A stretch of 64,000 nt of DNA from Streptomyces pactum (lineage in GTDB: Bacteria > Actinomycetota > Actinomycetes > Streptomycetales > Streptomycetaceae), in NCBI RefSeq assembly GCF_002005225.1, contig NZ_CP019724.1, forward strand, positions 4,601,001 to 4,665,000, written 5' to 3'. How positions within the stretch are numbered: the first letter of the stretch is position 1; each line of letters starts with the position of its first letter. Positions 44,573 to 54,402 of this stretch are shown here, piece by piece. The notes under the pieces were generated by a model. The model saw only the letters and a program-made list of their open reading frames with translations. It was not told the DNA's origin and did no database searches. A program made the translations under genes and the position numbers.

Positions 44573-45778
44573 GTGCGGCCAGGTGACGTGGACGACGAGG
44601 GAGCGCCCGCCCGGGCCGGCGGCCGGCTCCCCGGCGATCCCGTGCCCGACCCCGGCCTCGGCGACCGCCCGGCACCCGTGCCGCCCGCCACCGGCCCGGC
44701 GCGGCGGTGGCGGACCTCGTACGGGCGGACCTTCGTGCGCCTGCTCCCCGTGCTGCTGATCGTCGTCGCCATCCTGTACGACATCTTCACCCCGAGGTAC
44801 TTCACCGCGGGCCCCCTCTACACGGCCGCACCCCTGGTCGCCGCCCCGGTCTACTCGCGGCGCGGTACGGCGCTCACCGGTGTCGCCGTGGTCGCCGCCG
44901 TCATCGGGCTGCAGCTCGGCAAGGGCGTCATCCACTACGTCGACTCCCTCACCGAGCTGATCACCATCGCGACGGTCGCCGTGCTCGCCGTACTCGTGAA
45001 CGGCTTCGTCCGCCGCACCGGCGAGCGGCTCGTCTCCGTCCGCGAGATCGCCGAGGCCGCCCAGCGTGCCGTGCTGCCCGAGCCCGCCGAGCGGATCGGC
45101 GGATTCGAGATCGCCGCCTGCTACGAGGCCGCGCAGGCCGACGCCTTCATCGGCGGCGACCTGTACGCGGTGCAGGACAGTTCGCGCGGCATCCGGCTCA
45201 TCGTGGGGGACGTGCGCGGCAAGGGCATGGGCGCGGTGGCCGCCGTCGCGGTCGTGATCGGCGCCTTCCGCGAGGCCGCCGAGCAGGAGGCGACCCTGGA
45301 GGCGGTGGCGCAACGGCTGGAGCGGGCGCTGGCCCGCGAGGGCGCCCGGCGGGACGGACTGGACGCCTTCGAGGGGTTCACCACCGCCGTACTCGCCGAA
45401 CTCCCGCACGGCGACGGAACCGTACGCATCGTCAACCGCGGCCACCCGCCGCCCCTGCTGCTGTACGCCGACGGCACCCTGCGCCCGCTGCCCGCCCGCG
45501 AGTCGGCGCTGCCGCTCGGCATGGGAGAGCTGGGCGTCTGGCCCGACCGCGCGGAGGAGGCCGCCTTCCCCGGCGGGGCCACGCTGCTGCTGTACACCGA
45601 CGGGCTGTCGGAAGCACGGGACGCCCGGGGGGAGTTCTACGATCCGCACACCCGGCTGGCCGGCCGCGTGTTCCGGCACCCGACGGAACTGCTCGAAACC
45701 CTCGCCGACGACGTGCGCCGGCACTCCGGGGGCGGCATGGCCGACGACATGGCACTGCTCGCCGTACGACGACCCTGA
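44573..45778 (+). CDS. Membrane PP2C/SpoIIE-type serine phosphatase
   Basis: The 401-residue protein has three to four hydrophobic segments at ~55–150 (LLPVLLIVVAILYDIF onward) and a SpoIIE domain from ~165, with metal/catalytic motifs GGDLYAV, VGDVRGKGMGA, NRGHPPPLLL and YTDGLSEARD, ending ADDMALLAV. It dephosphorylates proteins, usually anti-anti-sigma factors, coupling membrane signals to sigma-factor networks. GTG 44573 has GGGAG upstream. No anti-sigma partner is adjacent, so the target is unknown. Confidence 0.9.
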   Translation: MRPGDVDDEGAPARAGGRLPGDPVPDPGLGDRPAPVPPATGPARRWRTSYGRTFVRLLPVLLIVVAILYDIFTPRYFTAGPLYTAAPLVAAPVYSRRGTALTGVAVVAAVIGLQLGKGVIHYVDSLTELITIATVAVLAVLVNGFVRRTGERLVSVREIAEAAQRAVLPEPAERIGGFEIAACYEAAQADAFIGGDLYAVQDSSRGIRLIVGDVRGKGMGAVAAVAVVIGAFREAAEQEATLEAVAQRLERALAREGARRDGLDAFEGFTTAVLAELPHGDGTVRIVNRGHPPPLLLYADGTLRPLPARESALPLGMGELGVWPDRAEEAAFPGGATLLLYTDGLSEARDARGEFYDPHTRLAGRVFRHPTELLETLADDVRRHSGGGMADDMALLAVRRP

Positions 45779-46024
45779 GCGATGTCACCGGACGTGACGA
45801 ACCGACCGCCCTCCGCATAACAACTGATACACCGTCAGAAACTCGAGCCGGAAAGAGGAATACTGAAACCCGGTCAACTCGCCCGGTTTTCACCGATCGT
45901 GAGGCGTACGTCCGGGCCGGATTCGCTAACGATCAAGAGGAACGGCTTGGAATCCGAGCCCTGCGTCTATTAACGTTCGATAACGCAGCGCGGTCGTCCC
46001 AGCCGTCACAGAAGGCGGCTCCGT

Positions 46025-46175
46025 GCGCACGCGCCGAATCCCGCGAGGGAACCGGGGAACCACCACATTGGGGTGAATCGCTCGTACGACGCCGTGGAGA
46101 CACGGCGGATATACGCGCGTAGGAGACCTTCCTGCTCCGAACCCGTCAGCTAACCCGGTAGGCGGAAGGAAGGAA
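46025..46175 (+). promoter_or_regulatory. c-di-AMP riboswitch (ydaO/yuaA class)
   Basis: The leader contains the conserved blocks of this class: GGGAACCGGGGAACCACC, TTGGGGTGAATCG, then TAGGAGACCTTCC, CCGAACCCGTCAGCTAACCC and GGTAGGCGG-AAGGAAGG, just before the M23 peptidase. In Streptomyces such riboswitches switch off cell-wall hydrolase genes when c-di-AMP is high. Boundaries are approximate. Upstream, 45779–46024 shows no gene and is probably the transcription start and 5' leader. Confidence 0.9.
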
Positions 46176-46189
46176 AGGAGTACGCCCAC

Positions 46190-47224
46190 GTGGCGTCCAA
46201 CCGGCCTGCCCCCGAGGCCCCGTTCGTGCCCAGCGGGCACGACACCGACACCTTCGGCTACGACGGCTACCGCACCGAAGAGGGCCCCTGGGAGGAGTGG
46301 AATCCCACCGCGGAATCCATCCGCCCCGTACGCGGCCGGCACCGCGTCGCCAAGCAGCGCGGCGGACTCGCCCGCAGCTCCACCGTCCTCGGCGTCGGTG
46401 TCATAGCCGCGGTCGGCGCGGGCGGCATGGCCAGCGCGCAGACCGGCAAGCCGCCGGTGTCGATCTCCATGCCGGACCTGCCGAACGTCGGCTCGATCAT
46501 CTCCGACGAGGAGGAGCCGGAGCCCGAGGGTTCCGCCACCCCCCTCAGCGGGATCGGCACGGTCGCCGCCGACACCTCCTCGGAGAGCTCCGCAGGCGCC
46601 GGCGAGTCGCTGCGGGCCCGGATCATGGCGCAGGCCGAGCAGCAGCAGGCCCAGGTCGAGACCAAGGCCGCCGCCGAAGCCGCGGCCGCCGCCGAGAAGA
46701 AGGCCGCGGAAGCCGCCGCCAAGGCGGAGAAGGAGGCCGAGGCCAAGGCCGCCGCCGCCAAGAAGAAGGCGGCGGAGGAGGCCGCGAAGAAGGCGGAGGC
46801 CGAGCGGCTCGCGAAGCTGGCCGAGCAGTACACGCTGCCGACCTCCTCGTACACGATCTCCTCCACCTTCGGCCAGGCAGGCGCCTACTGGTCCTCCGGC
46901 CACCACACCGGCCTCGACTTCGCCGCCCCCACGGGCACGCTGCTCAAGGCGGTGCACAGCGGCACGATCACGTCGGCCGGCTGGGACGGGTCCTACGGCT
47001 ACAAGACCGTGCTCACCCTCGAGGACGGCACCGAGATCTGGTACGCCCACCAGTCCTCCATCAGCGTCAGCGTGGGCCAGCAGGTCACCACCGGCGACGT
47101 CATCGGCCGCGTCGGCGCCACCGGCAACGTCACCGGCGCCCACCTCCACATGGAGGTCCACACCGGCGACGGCGGCGGCATCGACCCGATGGCGTGGCTG
47201 CAGAGCAAGGGCCTCACCCCCTGA
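46190..47224 (+). CDS. Secreted M23-family peptidoglycan endopeptidase
   Basis: The 344-residue protein has a hydrophobic segment (STVLGVGVIAAVGAGGMASA) at ~65–85 after a cytoplasmic-looking N-terminus, a long Ala/Glu/Lys coiled coil at ~150–205, and a C-terminal LytM/M23 domain with the zinc motif HHTGLDFAAPTG and GAHLHMEVH. It should cleave cross-links in the wall during growth or spore germination. GTG 46190 follows AAGGAG. The c-di-AMP riboswitch directly upstream puts it in the cell-wall hydrolase regulon. Confidence 0.92.
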   Translation: MASNRPAPEAPFVPSGHDTDTFGYDGYRTEEGPWEEWNPTAESIRPVRGRHRVAKQRGGLARSSTVLGVGVIAAVGAGGMASAQTGKPPVSISMPDLPNVGSIISDEEEPEPEGSATPLSGIGTVAADTSSESSAGAGESLRARIMAQAEQQQAQVETKAAAEAAAAAEKKAAEAAAKAEKEAEAKAAAAKKKAAEEAAKKAEAERLAKLAEQYTLPTSSYTISSTFGQAGAYWSSGHHTGLDFAAPTGTLLKAVHSGTITSAGWDGSYGYKTVLTLEDGTEIWYAHQSSISVSVGQQVTTGDVIGRVGATGNVTGAHLHMEVHTGDGGGIDPMAWLQSKGLTP

Positions 47225-47411
47225 GTCCCGCCCCGCACACCACCCGTCCCCTCTGATCCCCGGCGGTCCTGACGGCGACCCCCCGACGTCAGGGCTGCCG
47301 GTTCGCGGCCCTGCCTGTTTTCGGGGCTGCCTGTTTTCGGGGCTGCCGGTTTGCGGGATCTTTGCCCCGTTTCCGGAATCACCGGATCCGGTGTGCTCGT
47401 TGACGCAGGAC

Positions 47412-48356
47412 ATGACTTCTCTGCGCAAGCTCGGCTCCTCCGACCTGGAGGTCTTCCCCCTCGCCCTCGGCGGCAACGTCTTCGGCTGGACCGCCGACCA
47501 GGACACCTCCTTCGCCGTCCTCGACGCCTACACGGCGGCGGGCGGCAACTTCGTCGACACCGCCGACTCCTACTCCGCGTGGGTCGACGGCAACAGCGGC
47601 GGAGAGTCCGAGACCCTCATCGGCAAGTGGCTCGCCGCCCGCGGCAACCGCGGCGACGTCGTCCTCGCCACCAAGGTCAGCCAGCACCCCGAGTACCCGG
47701 GACTGACCGCCGCGAACATCAAGGCCGCCGCCGACGCCTCACTGCGGCGCCTGGGCACCGACCACATCGACCTCTACTACACCCACTTCGACAAGCCCGA
47801 GGTGCCGGTGGAGGAGATCATCGGCGCGCTCGACGAGCTGGTGAAGGCGGGCAAGGTCCGGCACATCGCCGCCTCCAACATCTCCGCCGAGCGGCTCGCG
47901 GCCTCCCTCGCCTTCTCCGACCGCGAGGGCCTCGCCCGCTACGTGGCCCTCCAGCCCCACTACAACCTGGTCTCGCGTGACACCTACGAGGGTGAGCCGC
48001 GTGACCTCGCCGAACGGGCCGGCCTGGCCGCCGTGCCGTACTACTCCCTCGCGTCCGGCTTCCTCACGGGCAAGTACCGGCCCGGTGCGGCGGTCGACAG
48101 CCCGCGGGCCGGCGGTGCCGCCAAGCACCTGGAGACCGAGCGCGGCAGGCGGGTCCTCGCGGCACTGGACGAGATCGCCCAAGCCCACGACGCGCCCGTC
48201 GCCACGGTCGCCCTGGCCTGGCTGGCCGCGCAGCCGACGGTGGCCGCGCCGATCGCGTCCGCGCGCACGGTGGAGCAGTTGCCGGCGCTGCTGGGCGTGG
48301 CGGAGCTGAGCCTGACGGAGGACGAGGTCGGAAGGCTCACACAGGCGTCGGCCTGA
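47412..48356 (+). CDS. Aldo/keto reductase
   Basis: The 314-residue protein is a full-length AKR (TIM barrel): GGNVFGWTAD, active-site DTADSYSAW (Asp, Tyr), VVLATKV (Lys), and YYTHFDKPEVP (His). The C-terminal VAPIASARTVEQL contacts NADPH. Substrate unknown. ATG 47412 is used; GTG 47391 is an alternative. Between it and the M23 gene are a weak hairpin (47268–47293) and a short CTGCCTGTTTTCGGGG duplication. Confidence 0.88.
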   Translation: MTSLRKLGSSDLEVFPLALGGNVFGWTADQDTSFAVLDAYTAAGGNFVDTADSYSAWVDGNSGGESETLIGKWLAARGNRGDVVLATKVSQHPEYPGLTAANIKAAADASLRRLGTDHIDLYYTHFDKPEVPVEEIIGALDELVKAGKVRHIAASNISAERLAASLAFSDREGLARYVALQPHYNLVSRDTYEGEPRDLAERAGLAAVPYYSLASGFLTGKYRPGAAVDSPRAGGAAKHLETERGRRVLAALDEIAQAHDAPVATVALAWLAAQPTVAAPIASARTVEQLPALLGVAELSLTEDEVGRLTQASA

Positions 48357-48371
48357 GTGCCCGGGGCGGCC

Positions 48372-49922
48372 CTACGCGCGGTGGGGGTGGGTGGGCGCGG
48401 AGTACGGGTTGTACGGGAGGGGCGGGCCCTGGGGGCCGTGCGGGCCGCGGGGGGCGTGCACGGCTGGTGCGGGGTACGGCGTGGGGGCCGGCGCCGGGTG
48501 GCGGTGGGCGGACGCGTACGTCCCGTACGTCGCGTGTGTTCCGTGCGTCGCGTGCGTCGCGTGCGTCCCGTACGGGTACTCCGCGTGCGGTGGTGCCCCG
48601 TAGGGATGGGCCCCGTGCGGTGGTGCCCCGTAGGGATGGGCCCCGTGCGGTGGTGCCCCGTAGGGATGGGCCCCGTACGGAAGCGCCCAGGGTGGTGCGG
48701 TCACCGGTGCGGGCCGTGCCGTGGCCCGGGCCGCGTAGTCCAGTGCCGGGCGGGCCACGGCGCGCCGGTGCCACAGGGCGTCCAGCAGTTCCCGTTCCCG
48801 TACGGCGTAGTCGGCGCCCGCCCTGCCCCGGAGCCCGCGCCGGCGCAGGAACGCGAGCGAGGTCGCGAACGCCTCGTACCGCGCCACCGCCCGCGCCGCC
48901 TCCTTCCCGGCGTGCCGGCGGGCGTGCTGACGGGCGATCCGGCGGGCGCGCATCGAGCCGAGCGCGTACGGCTCCGTCGGCGCCAGCCACCCGGCCACGA
49001 CGTACACGGGCAGCTCGGCGCGCACGGTGCCCAGTTCGCGCTGCCGGGTCCGGATCACCAGCCAGGTCAGCAGGCCGAAGGAGGGCACCATGACCGCTCC
49101 GTACACGGCGAAGAAGCCGTACTCGCCGAACGCGGCCGAGCCGTTCCACAGGGCGTGCACGCCCATCGCCAGCAGCAGGCCGGCCAGGGGGAGCAGGGCG
49201 CGCCGCAGGCGGTGACGGCCCGTGGAGAGCGCGGCGATGCCGAAGCCGATGCCGGTGAGCACGGTGAACAGCGGGTGGGCGAACGGCGACATCACGATGC
49301 GGACGAAGAAGGTCGCCGCGGTGACGGAGGCGATGCCGCTGCCGCCGGTGAGCTGGTCGGTGCCGAAGGCGTTGCCCAGGTAGAGGATGTTCTCGGTGAA
49401 GGCGAAGCCGGTGGCGGTGACGCCGGCTATGACGACGCCGTCGACGATGCCGGTGAAGTCCTTCCTGCGGAAGAGGAAGACCAGAAGGACGGCGGCGGCC
49501 TTGGCGGACTCCTCGACCACCGGGGCTATGACCGTGGCGCCCAGGGTGTCCGCGCCGGCAGGGTCGGCGGTGGCCGTCGCCAGCCATCTCGTCGCGAAGC
49601 TGTTGGCGACGATCGCTATCAGCGCCGCCGCGCAGGCGCCCCAGGCGAAGCAGAACAGCAGGTTCCGCCAGGGCCCGGGCGCCACCCGGTCCAGCCAGCG
49701 GAAGGCGGCGATGAGCAGCGGCACGGGCAGGACCGCGAGGCCGAGCCCCACCAGGAACCCCCGCGTGCCGGTCTGTTCGCGCACCAGGGCCAGGATCACC
49801 AGGCCGGAGAGCGAGAGCAGGGTGATCAGCGCGCCGTGACGTACCCAGGTGCGCTGCCACCAGTGCGGATGCGTATGCGTCCGCGCCGGCGGACGCGTCG
49901 GATACGGGGGACAGGTGGCCAC
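48372..49922 (-). CDS. PrsW-family intramembrane metalloprotease with repetitive His/Gly/Pro/Tyr tail
   Basis: The 516-residue protein has about eight membrane helices, with EESAK (137–141), FAFTEN and a conserved FAHPLFTVLTG, the PrsW glutamate/histidine active-site motifs. Such proteases cleave membrane anti-sigma factors. The C-terminal ~110 residues are tandem GAHPYGAPPH repeats and ATHGTHATYG segments, His-rich and possibly metal-binding. The GTG start at 49922 lies ten bases after trmB, so the two form an operon. Confidence 0.85.
   Translation of the reverse strand: MATCPPYPTRPPARTHTHPHWWQRTWVRHGALITLLSLSGLVILALVREQTGTRGFLVGLGLAVLPVPLLIAAFRWLDRVAPGPWRNLLFCFAWGACAAALIAIVANSFATRWLATATADPAGADTLGATVIAPVVEESAKAAAVLLVFLFRRKDFTGIVDGVVIAGVTATGFAFTENILYLGNAFGTDQLTGGSGIASVTAATFFVRIVMSPFAHPLFTVLTGIGFGIAALSTGRHRLRRALLPLAGLLLAMGVHALWNGSAAFGEYGFFAVYGAVMVPSFGLLTWLVIRTRQRELGTVRAELPVYVVAGWLAPTEPYALGSMRARRIARQHARRHAGKEAARAVARYEAFATSLAFLRRRGLRGRAGADYAVRERELLDALWHRRAVARPALDYAARATARPAPVTAPPWALPYGAHPYGAPPHGAHPYGAPPHGAHPYGAPPHAEYPYGTHATHATHGTHATYGTYASAHRHPAPAPTPYPAPAVHAPRGPHGPQGPPLPYNPYSAPTHPHRA
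48585..48680 (-). repeat. 30-bp in-frame repeats in the PrsW tail
   Basis: Two exact 30-bp units (48601–48630, 48631–48660) flanked by partial copies encode the decapeptide GAHPYGAPPH. The period is a multiple of three, so copy number can vary without frameshift. Confidence 0.88.
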
Positions 49923-49932
49923 GGCATGGACC

Positions 49933-50817
49933 CTAACCGGTGGGGGGCAGCTCCTCGTGCTGATCGCGATGCTGATCGTGATGCTGATCGCGGTGCGGTA
50001 CGGCCTGCTGTACGCGGCGGAAGAGCAAGTCGTTCACCACATGACCCTTGTCCAGACCCTGGCCCTCGAAACGGGTCAGCGGCCGGTGGGCGGGGCGCGG
50101 TGCGAAACCGCCGCCCGGCACGGTGTTCTCGAAGCCGGGGTGCGCGGTGAGGACCTCGAGCATCTGCTCCGCGTACGGCTCCCAGTCGGTGGCGCAGTGC
50201 ACGACGGCCCCCGGCGCGAGGCGGGCCGCGGCCAGGCTCAGGAACTCCGGCTGGATCAGGCGGCGCTTGTGGTGCCGCTTCTTGGGCCAGGGGTCGGGGA
50301 AGTAGACGCGCAGACCGGCGAGGGAGCCGGGGGCGAGCATCTCGCGCAGGAGGATGATCGCGTCGCCGTTGCCCACCCGGATGTTGGAGAGCCGGTGCCG
50401 CTCCGCGAGACCCAGCAGGTTGCCCTGGCCGGGGGTGTGGACGTCCACGGCGAGGATGTTGGTGTCCGGGTCGGCGGCGGCCATCCGGGCGGTGGCCTCG
50501 CCCATGCCGAAGCCGATCTCCAGGACGACGGGGCGGGCGTTCCCGAACAGCTCGCCGAGGTCGATGACCCGCTGACCGTCGATGTCCAGGCCCCACATGG
50601 GCCACAGCCGCTGCAGTGCGTCCGCCTGCCCGGCGGTCACCCGGCTCCGCCGGGGCTGGAAACTCCGGATCCGCCGTTCGAAGTGCGACCCGGCGGGATC
50701 GGCCTTCGGCCCGTCCGGGAAACGGGGCTCGCCCTTGGTACGGGTGTGCCGAAGGGACGCACCGGTGTGCGGTGCGGCGGACCGGGGAGCTTCGGGGGCG
50801 TGGTGGAAGTCAGACAC
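49933..50817 (-). CDS. trmB: tRNA (guanine-N7-)-methyltransferase
   Basis: The 294-residue protein is TrmB: N-terminal basic RRIRSFQPRRSRVT, SAM motif VVLEIGFGMGEATARMA, and the signature YFPDPWPKKRHHKRRL that positions tRNA. It forms m7G46. The C-terminal His/Asp/Gln repeat (HRDQHHDQH) is an unusual tail. The GTG start at 50817 lacks a Shine-Dalgarno but has TAAAAT ~10 bases ahead, consistent with a leaderless transcript. Confidence 0.93.
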   Translation of the reverse strand: MSDFHHAPEAPRSAAPHTGASLRHTRTKGEPRFPDGPKADPAGSHFERRIRSFQPRRSRVTAGQADALQRLWPMWGLDIDGQRVIDLGELFGNARPVVLEIGFGMGEATARMAAADPDTNILAVDVHTPGQGNLLGLAERHRLSNIRVGNGDAIILLREMLAPGSLAGLRVYFPDPWPKKRHHKRRLIQPEFLSLAAARLAPGAVVHCATDWEPYAEQMLEVLTAHPGFENTVPGGGFAPRPAHRPLTRFEGQGLDKGHVVNDLLFRRVQQAVPHRDQHHDQHRDQHEELPPTG

Positions 50818-50870
50818 AATGCGTCAATTTTACGGCCACCGGTCGGCGGGACCGCGGGCAGTCACCTGCC

Positions 50871-50938
50871 GCCCCGTGGCCCGCACCGCCCCGTGGCCCG
50901 CACCGCCCCGTGGCCCGCACCGCCCCGTGGCCCGCACC
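50871..50938. repeat. Four tandem 17-bp repeats before trmB
   Basis: GCCCCGTGGCCCGCACC is repeated exactly four times between the lhgO stop and the trmB start. No spacers separate the copies, so this is a simple tandem repeat, not a CRISPR. Confidence 0.92.
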
Positions 50939-50964
50939 GCGCCGGGGAACGGGGCCGCCCCGGA

Positions 50965-52212
50965 TCACCGCACCGCTCCCAGCATCGCCAGCGCCCTGCG
51001 CGCCACCTCCCGCCCGATCGGCAGTGACGCCGTCGCCGCGGGCGAGGGCGCGTTCAGGACGTGCACCGCGCGCGCCCCCTCACGGATCAGGAAGTCGTCC
51101 ACCAGCGTCCCGTCCGCCAGGACCGCCTGCGCCCGCACCCCCGCCGGCGCCGCCACCAGGTCCTCCTCCGTCACGCCGGGCAGCAGCCTGCGCACGGCGG
51201 TGGTGAACGCCCTCTTCGACAGGGACCGCCGCAGCTCGCCCGCCCCGTACCTCCAGTGCCGCCGGGCTATCCGCCACGAGCCAGGCCAGGTCAGCGTCCC
51301 GCCCAGTTCGCCGGGCCGCACCACGCGCCAGCCGTACCCCTCCCGGGCCAGCGCGGGCACCGCGTTGGGCCCGACGTGGACGCCCCCGTCGATGCCGCGG
51401 GTCAGATGCACCCCGAGGAAGGGGAACGCCGGGTCCGGCACCGGATACACCAGCCCCCGCACCAGCTCCGGCCGCGCCAGCTCGTAGTACTCGCCCCGGA
51501 AGGGGACGATCCGCATGGCCGGGTCGTCCCCGGTCATGCGGGCGACGCGGTCGCAGTGCAGTCCGGCGCAGTTGACCAGGACCCGGGCGCGGATCACCTC
51601 CCCGGAGCGGGTGCGCACGGCGACGCCCAGGTCAGGACGCCGGTCGAGGTGCCGCACCTCGGCGCCGTACCGGATCTCCGCGCCCGAGGCCCGGGCGAGC
51701 TGCCGGGCGACGGCGACGTAGTCGCAGACGCCGGTCGTGCCGACGTGTATGGCGGCGAGGCCGCGGACCTCCGGCTCGTACCCCGGGATCTGTGCCGCGC
51801 CCAGCTCGCGGACCGGTATGCCGTTCTCCCGGCCGCGCTGCACGAGGGCGTGCAGGCGGGGCAGCTCGGAGCGGTCGGTGGCGACGATCAGCTTGCCGGT
51901 GACGGCGTGGGCGATGCCGTACTCGGCGCAGAACTTGACCATCTCCGCCGCACCCCGGACCGCGTAGCGCGCCTTGAGCGAGCCCGGGCGGTAGTAGACA
52001 CCGCTGTGGATGACTCCGCTGTTGCGGCCCGTCTGGTGCCGGGCCGGTCCCGGCTCCTTCTCCAGCACCGTCACACGGGTGCCCGGCGCGGCGCGGGTGA
52101 CCGCGTACGCCGTCGACAGGCCGACGATTCCGCCGCCGATCACCAGCACGTCGCAGTCGTACGCGACGCCGTGCGCGATGTCCCGCGCGGTCGCGGTCCG
52201 CACTCGATCCAT
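50965..52212 (-). CDS. lhgO: L-2-hydroxyglutarate oxidase (FAD-dependent)
   Basis: The 415-residue protein has the FAD-binding dinucleotide fold VLVIGGGIVGLSTAYAVTR near the start, then LEKEPGPARHQTGRNSGVIH and GVYYRPGSLKARY, diagnostic of LhgO/YgaF enzymes that oxidise L-2-hydroxyglutarate to 2-oxoglutarate at the membrane. ATG 52212 is chosen by fold position; a GTG at 52245 would extend it. It is followed by the tandem repeats and trmB and is probably transcribed alone. Confidence 0.88.
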   Translation of the reverse strand: MDRVRTATARDIAHGVAYDCDVLVIGGGIVGLSTAYAVTRAAPGTRVTVLEKEPGPARHQTGRNSGVIHSGVYYRPGSLKARYAVRGAAEMVKFCAEYGIAHAVTGKLIVATDRSELPRLHALVQRGRENGIPVRELGAAQIPGYEPEVRGLAAIHVGTTGVCDYVAVARQLARASGAEIRYGAEVRHLDRRPDLGVAVRTRSGEVIRARVLVNCAGLHCDRVARMTGDDPAMRIVPFRGEYYELARPELVRGLVYPVPDPAFPFLGVHLTRGIDGGVHVGPNAVPALAREGYGWRVVRPGELGGTLTWPGSWRIARRHWRYGAGELRRSLSKRAFTTAVRRLLPGVTEEDLVAAPAGVRAQAVLADGTLVDDFLIREGARAVHVLNAPSPAATASLPIGREVARRALAMLGAVR

Positions 52213-52288
52213 CTCCCGGCCCACCTCCCGGCTCCGATAGTGCACTGCGCCACTGACAATGCCCTCAAACCCGGGAGGGGGCGGTGGA

Positions 52289-53713
52289 TCAGGCCGGGGT
52301 CACCAGAAGCGGACGGGCGCGCTCCCGCAACTCGACCACGCGCGGTTCGTCGCCGTACGGCTCCAGGCGGTGGAGGAGGTCCTTCACGTACTCGGTGGTG
52401 CGGGCCGAGGAGATGCGGCCGGCGACCTCGACCGCCCGCACGCCCTGCTCGCAGGCGGCGTCCAGGTTGCCCGACTCCAGCTCGGCCACCGCCGAGACGA
52501 CGAGCCTCAGGCCGTGCGAGCGTACGAACTCCTCCGTCGGTTTCGACAGGGCCTGCTCGGTGAAGCGGCGGACCTGGCGTGGTGCCTTCAGGTCGCGGTA
52601 GCACTCGGCCGCGTCGGCCGCGAACCGGTCGTAGGAGTAGAAACCCAGCCAGATCGGGTCGCTGTCGCCCGGGCGGGCGCGCTCCAGCCAGCTCTCGGCG
52701 GCCTTGAGGGACGCCCCGGCCGCCGGTGCGTCACCCGCGCGTGCGTGCGCGCGGGCCTCGACCAGGCGGAAGAAGCTCATGGTGCGGGCCGTGGCCAGGC
52801 CGCGGTTGCGTTCGAGCGCGGCCTGGGCGAGGTCCACGCCCTCGTCGCCGAAGCCGCGGTAGGTCGCCTGGAGGGACATGGAGGCGAGGACGTAGCCGCC
52901 CAGGGGCACGTCGGCCGCCGCGCGGGCCAGGCGCAGGGCCTGGATGTAGTAGCGCTGGGCCGCCTCCTGCTGGCCGGTGTCGAAGGCCATCCAGCCGGCC
53001 AGGCGGGTCAGCTCGGCCGAGGCGCCGAACAGCGCGCGGCCTACCTCGTCGGAGTAGGAGCCGAGGAGCAGCGGGGCCGCCTCGACGCGTAAACACTCGG
53101 GGACCATGGAGGAACGCCAGTCGCCGCCCCCGTACTTGGAGTCCCAGCGCCGGGCGTCCTCGGCGGCCTCACGCAGCTTCCGCACATCACTGTGGCCGAC
53201 TTTGAGCGGTGCGCCGGAACCCTCGGCCGGGCTCGCGTCACGCGCCACCGAGCTGTCGGCCGGGGTTATCAGCCATCGCGAGGCGGGCGTCGCGTACGCG
53301 CTCACCGCGAACGAACCGGCCAGCGACTGCCAGATGCCGCCGGCGCCGGAGCGGCGGCCGGCGAGGTCGAGACGGTACAGCTCGGTGGCGGACCTGACCG
53401 CCTGGCCGACGTCCCGGGGGAAGGCGAGGCCCACTTCGGGGGCGGGGTCCGCGTCCGCCAGGCCGATCTCGTGGAGCGGCACCGGCCGGCCGAGCTTCTG
53501 GCCTATGGCGGCCGCGATGAGGTGGGGCGCGGCACCCTGCGGCACCATGCCCTTCGACACCCAGCGCGCCACCGACGTCTTGTCGTAGCGAAGCGTCAAC
53601 CCGCGTTGGGCGCCGAGGTCGTTGACGCGCCGGGCGAGTCCTGCGTTGCTGATTCCCGCGAGGGCGAGAACGGCGCCGAGTTTTTCGTTCGGCCCGCGTT
53701 GCTCCCTGGACAT
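52289..53713 (-). CDS. NsdA/NsdB-like TPR regulator (sporulation-associated protein)
   Basis: The 474-residue protein starts [20 protein letters not shown], with an HTH-like N-terminal region ([20 protein letters not shown]) and a C-terminal all-helical TPR domain ([38 protein letters not shown]). It matches, from memory, the Streptomyces sporulation-associated/NsdA-type regulators that repress antibiotic production or affect sporulation. GAGGGG lies seven bases before ATG 53713. The long in-frame extension upstream is not coding-like. Confidence 0.85.
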   Translation of the reverse strand: MSREQRGPNEKLGAVLALAGISNAGLARRVNDLGAQRGLTLRYDKTSVARWVSKGMVPQGAAPHLIAAAIGQKLGRPVPLHEIGLADADPAPEVGLAFPRDVGQAVRSATELYRLDLAGRRSGAGGIWQSLAGSFAVSAYATPASRWLITPADSSVARDASPAEGSGAPLKVGHSDVRKLREAAEDARRWDSKYGGGDWRSSMVPECLRVEAAPLLLGSYSDEVGRALFGASAELTRLAGWMAFDTGQQEAAQRYYIQALRLARAAADVPLGGYVLASMSLQATYRGFGDEGVDLAQAALERNRGLATARTMSFFRLVEARAHARAGDAPAAGASLKAAESWLERARPGDSDPIWLGFYSYDRFAADAAECYRDLKAPRQVRRFTEQALSKPTEEFVRSHGLRLVVSAVAELESGNLDAACEQGVRAVEVAGRISSARTTEYVKDLLHRLEPYGDEPRVVELRERARPLLVTPA

Positions 53714-54402
53714 GCGCCACCCCTCGACACAGACGGCTGCCGCGCTGGCATAACCACGCGGCATTCGTAAACCCAGCGTAGTTCGCCGGATCCCATGCGT
53801 TAAGAGGCATTGTTCCGGATGGCGGGATTGTGGTCCGTACCGAAGCGCGGCGTCCGCACGGTCCGTTGCCACGTGCTCCCAGTGTGTGGCCGTGCGCCCG
53901 CCCGTGCGCTCTTCTCCGGCCACCGGGGGAGCGGTTCCATGGGTGTGCGTGGGTCGGCCCGCTGTACTGGATCCAGTGGGCTGGGGGACACCGCCGCCTA
54001 CATCCCCGCGGGCGGCGGACCGGTCCGGGGGGCGTGCCTCGCCTCCCGGACCGCGCACCGCCGTTCGATGCGCAAAGCCTGTACGGAGCGTGTTCGAACG
54101 TGTCCGCGTGGCGCCGATTTGGCTGAAAATCGATCCCGGTATTTCCGGGGTACCACGGCCCTCACCATGGGAGTTGAGGGCGCGTTGGGTAGCCAAGGGG
54201 CGCGTTGCGGGGGCGCATTCGCGTCGTCTTCGCCCCCTCCGATGGGGTGCGGAGGGACAGTTGACGTCCTCGCGTGAATCTCCGCGGGGGCGCATTCCCG
54301 GGAGCACACGCGGCTCCGCCGATGCTCTGCGGCGCGCCCTTCATGGCAGCATGGGACCAGTTCGTACGGTGCACTGGTTGTCCCCAGCCTGTGGAGGCGT
54401 CG
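53714..54402. other. Divergent intergenic region, no gene seen
   Basis: This 689-bp region separates the regulator from the asparagine-synthase-like gene. It must hold both promoters. Open frames exist on both strands but have no RBS-backed start, no domain and atypical composition. I looked for a short RiPP precursor ahead of the synthase and found none. Confidence 0.6.
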
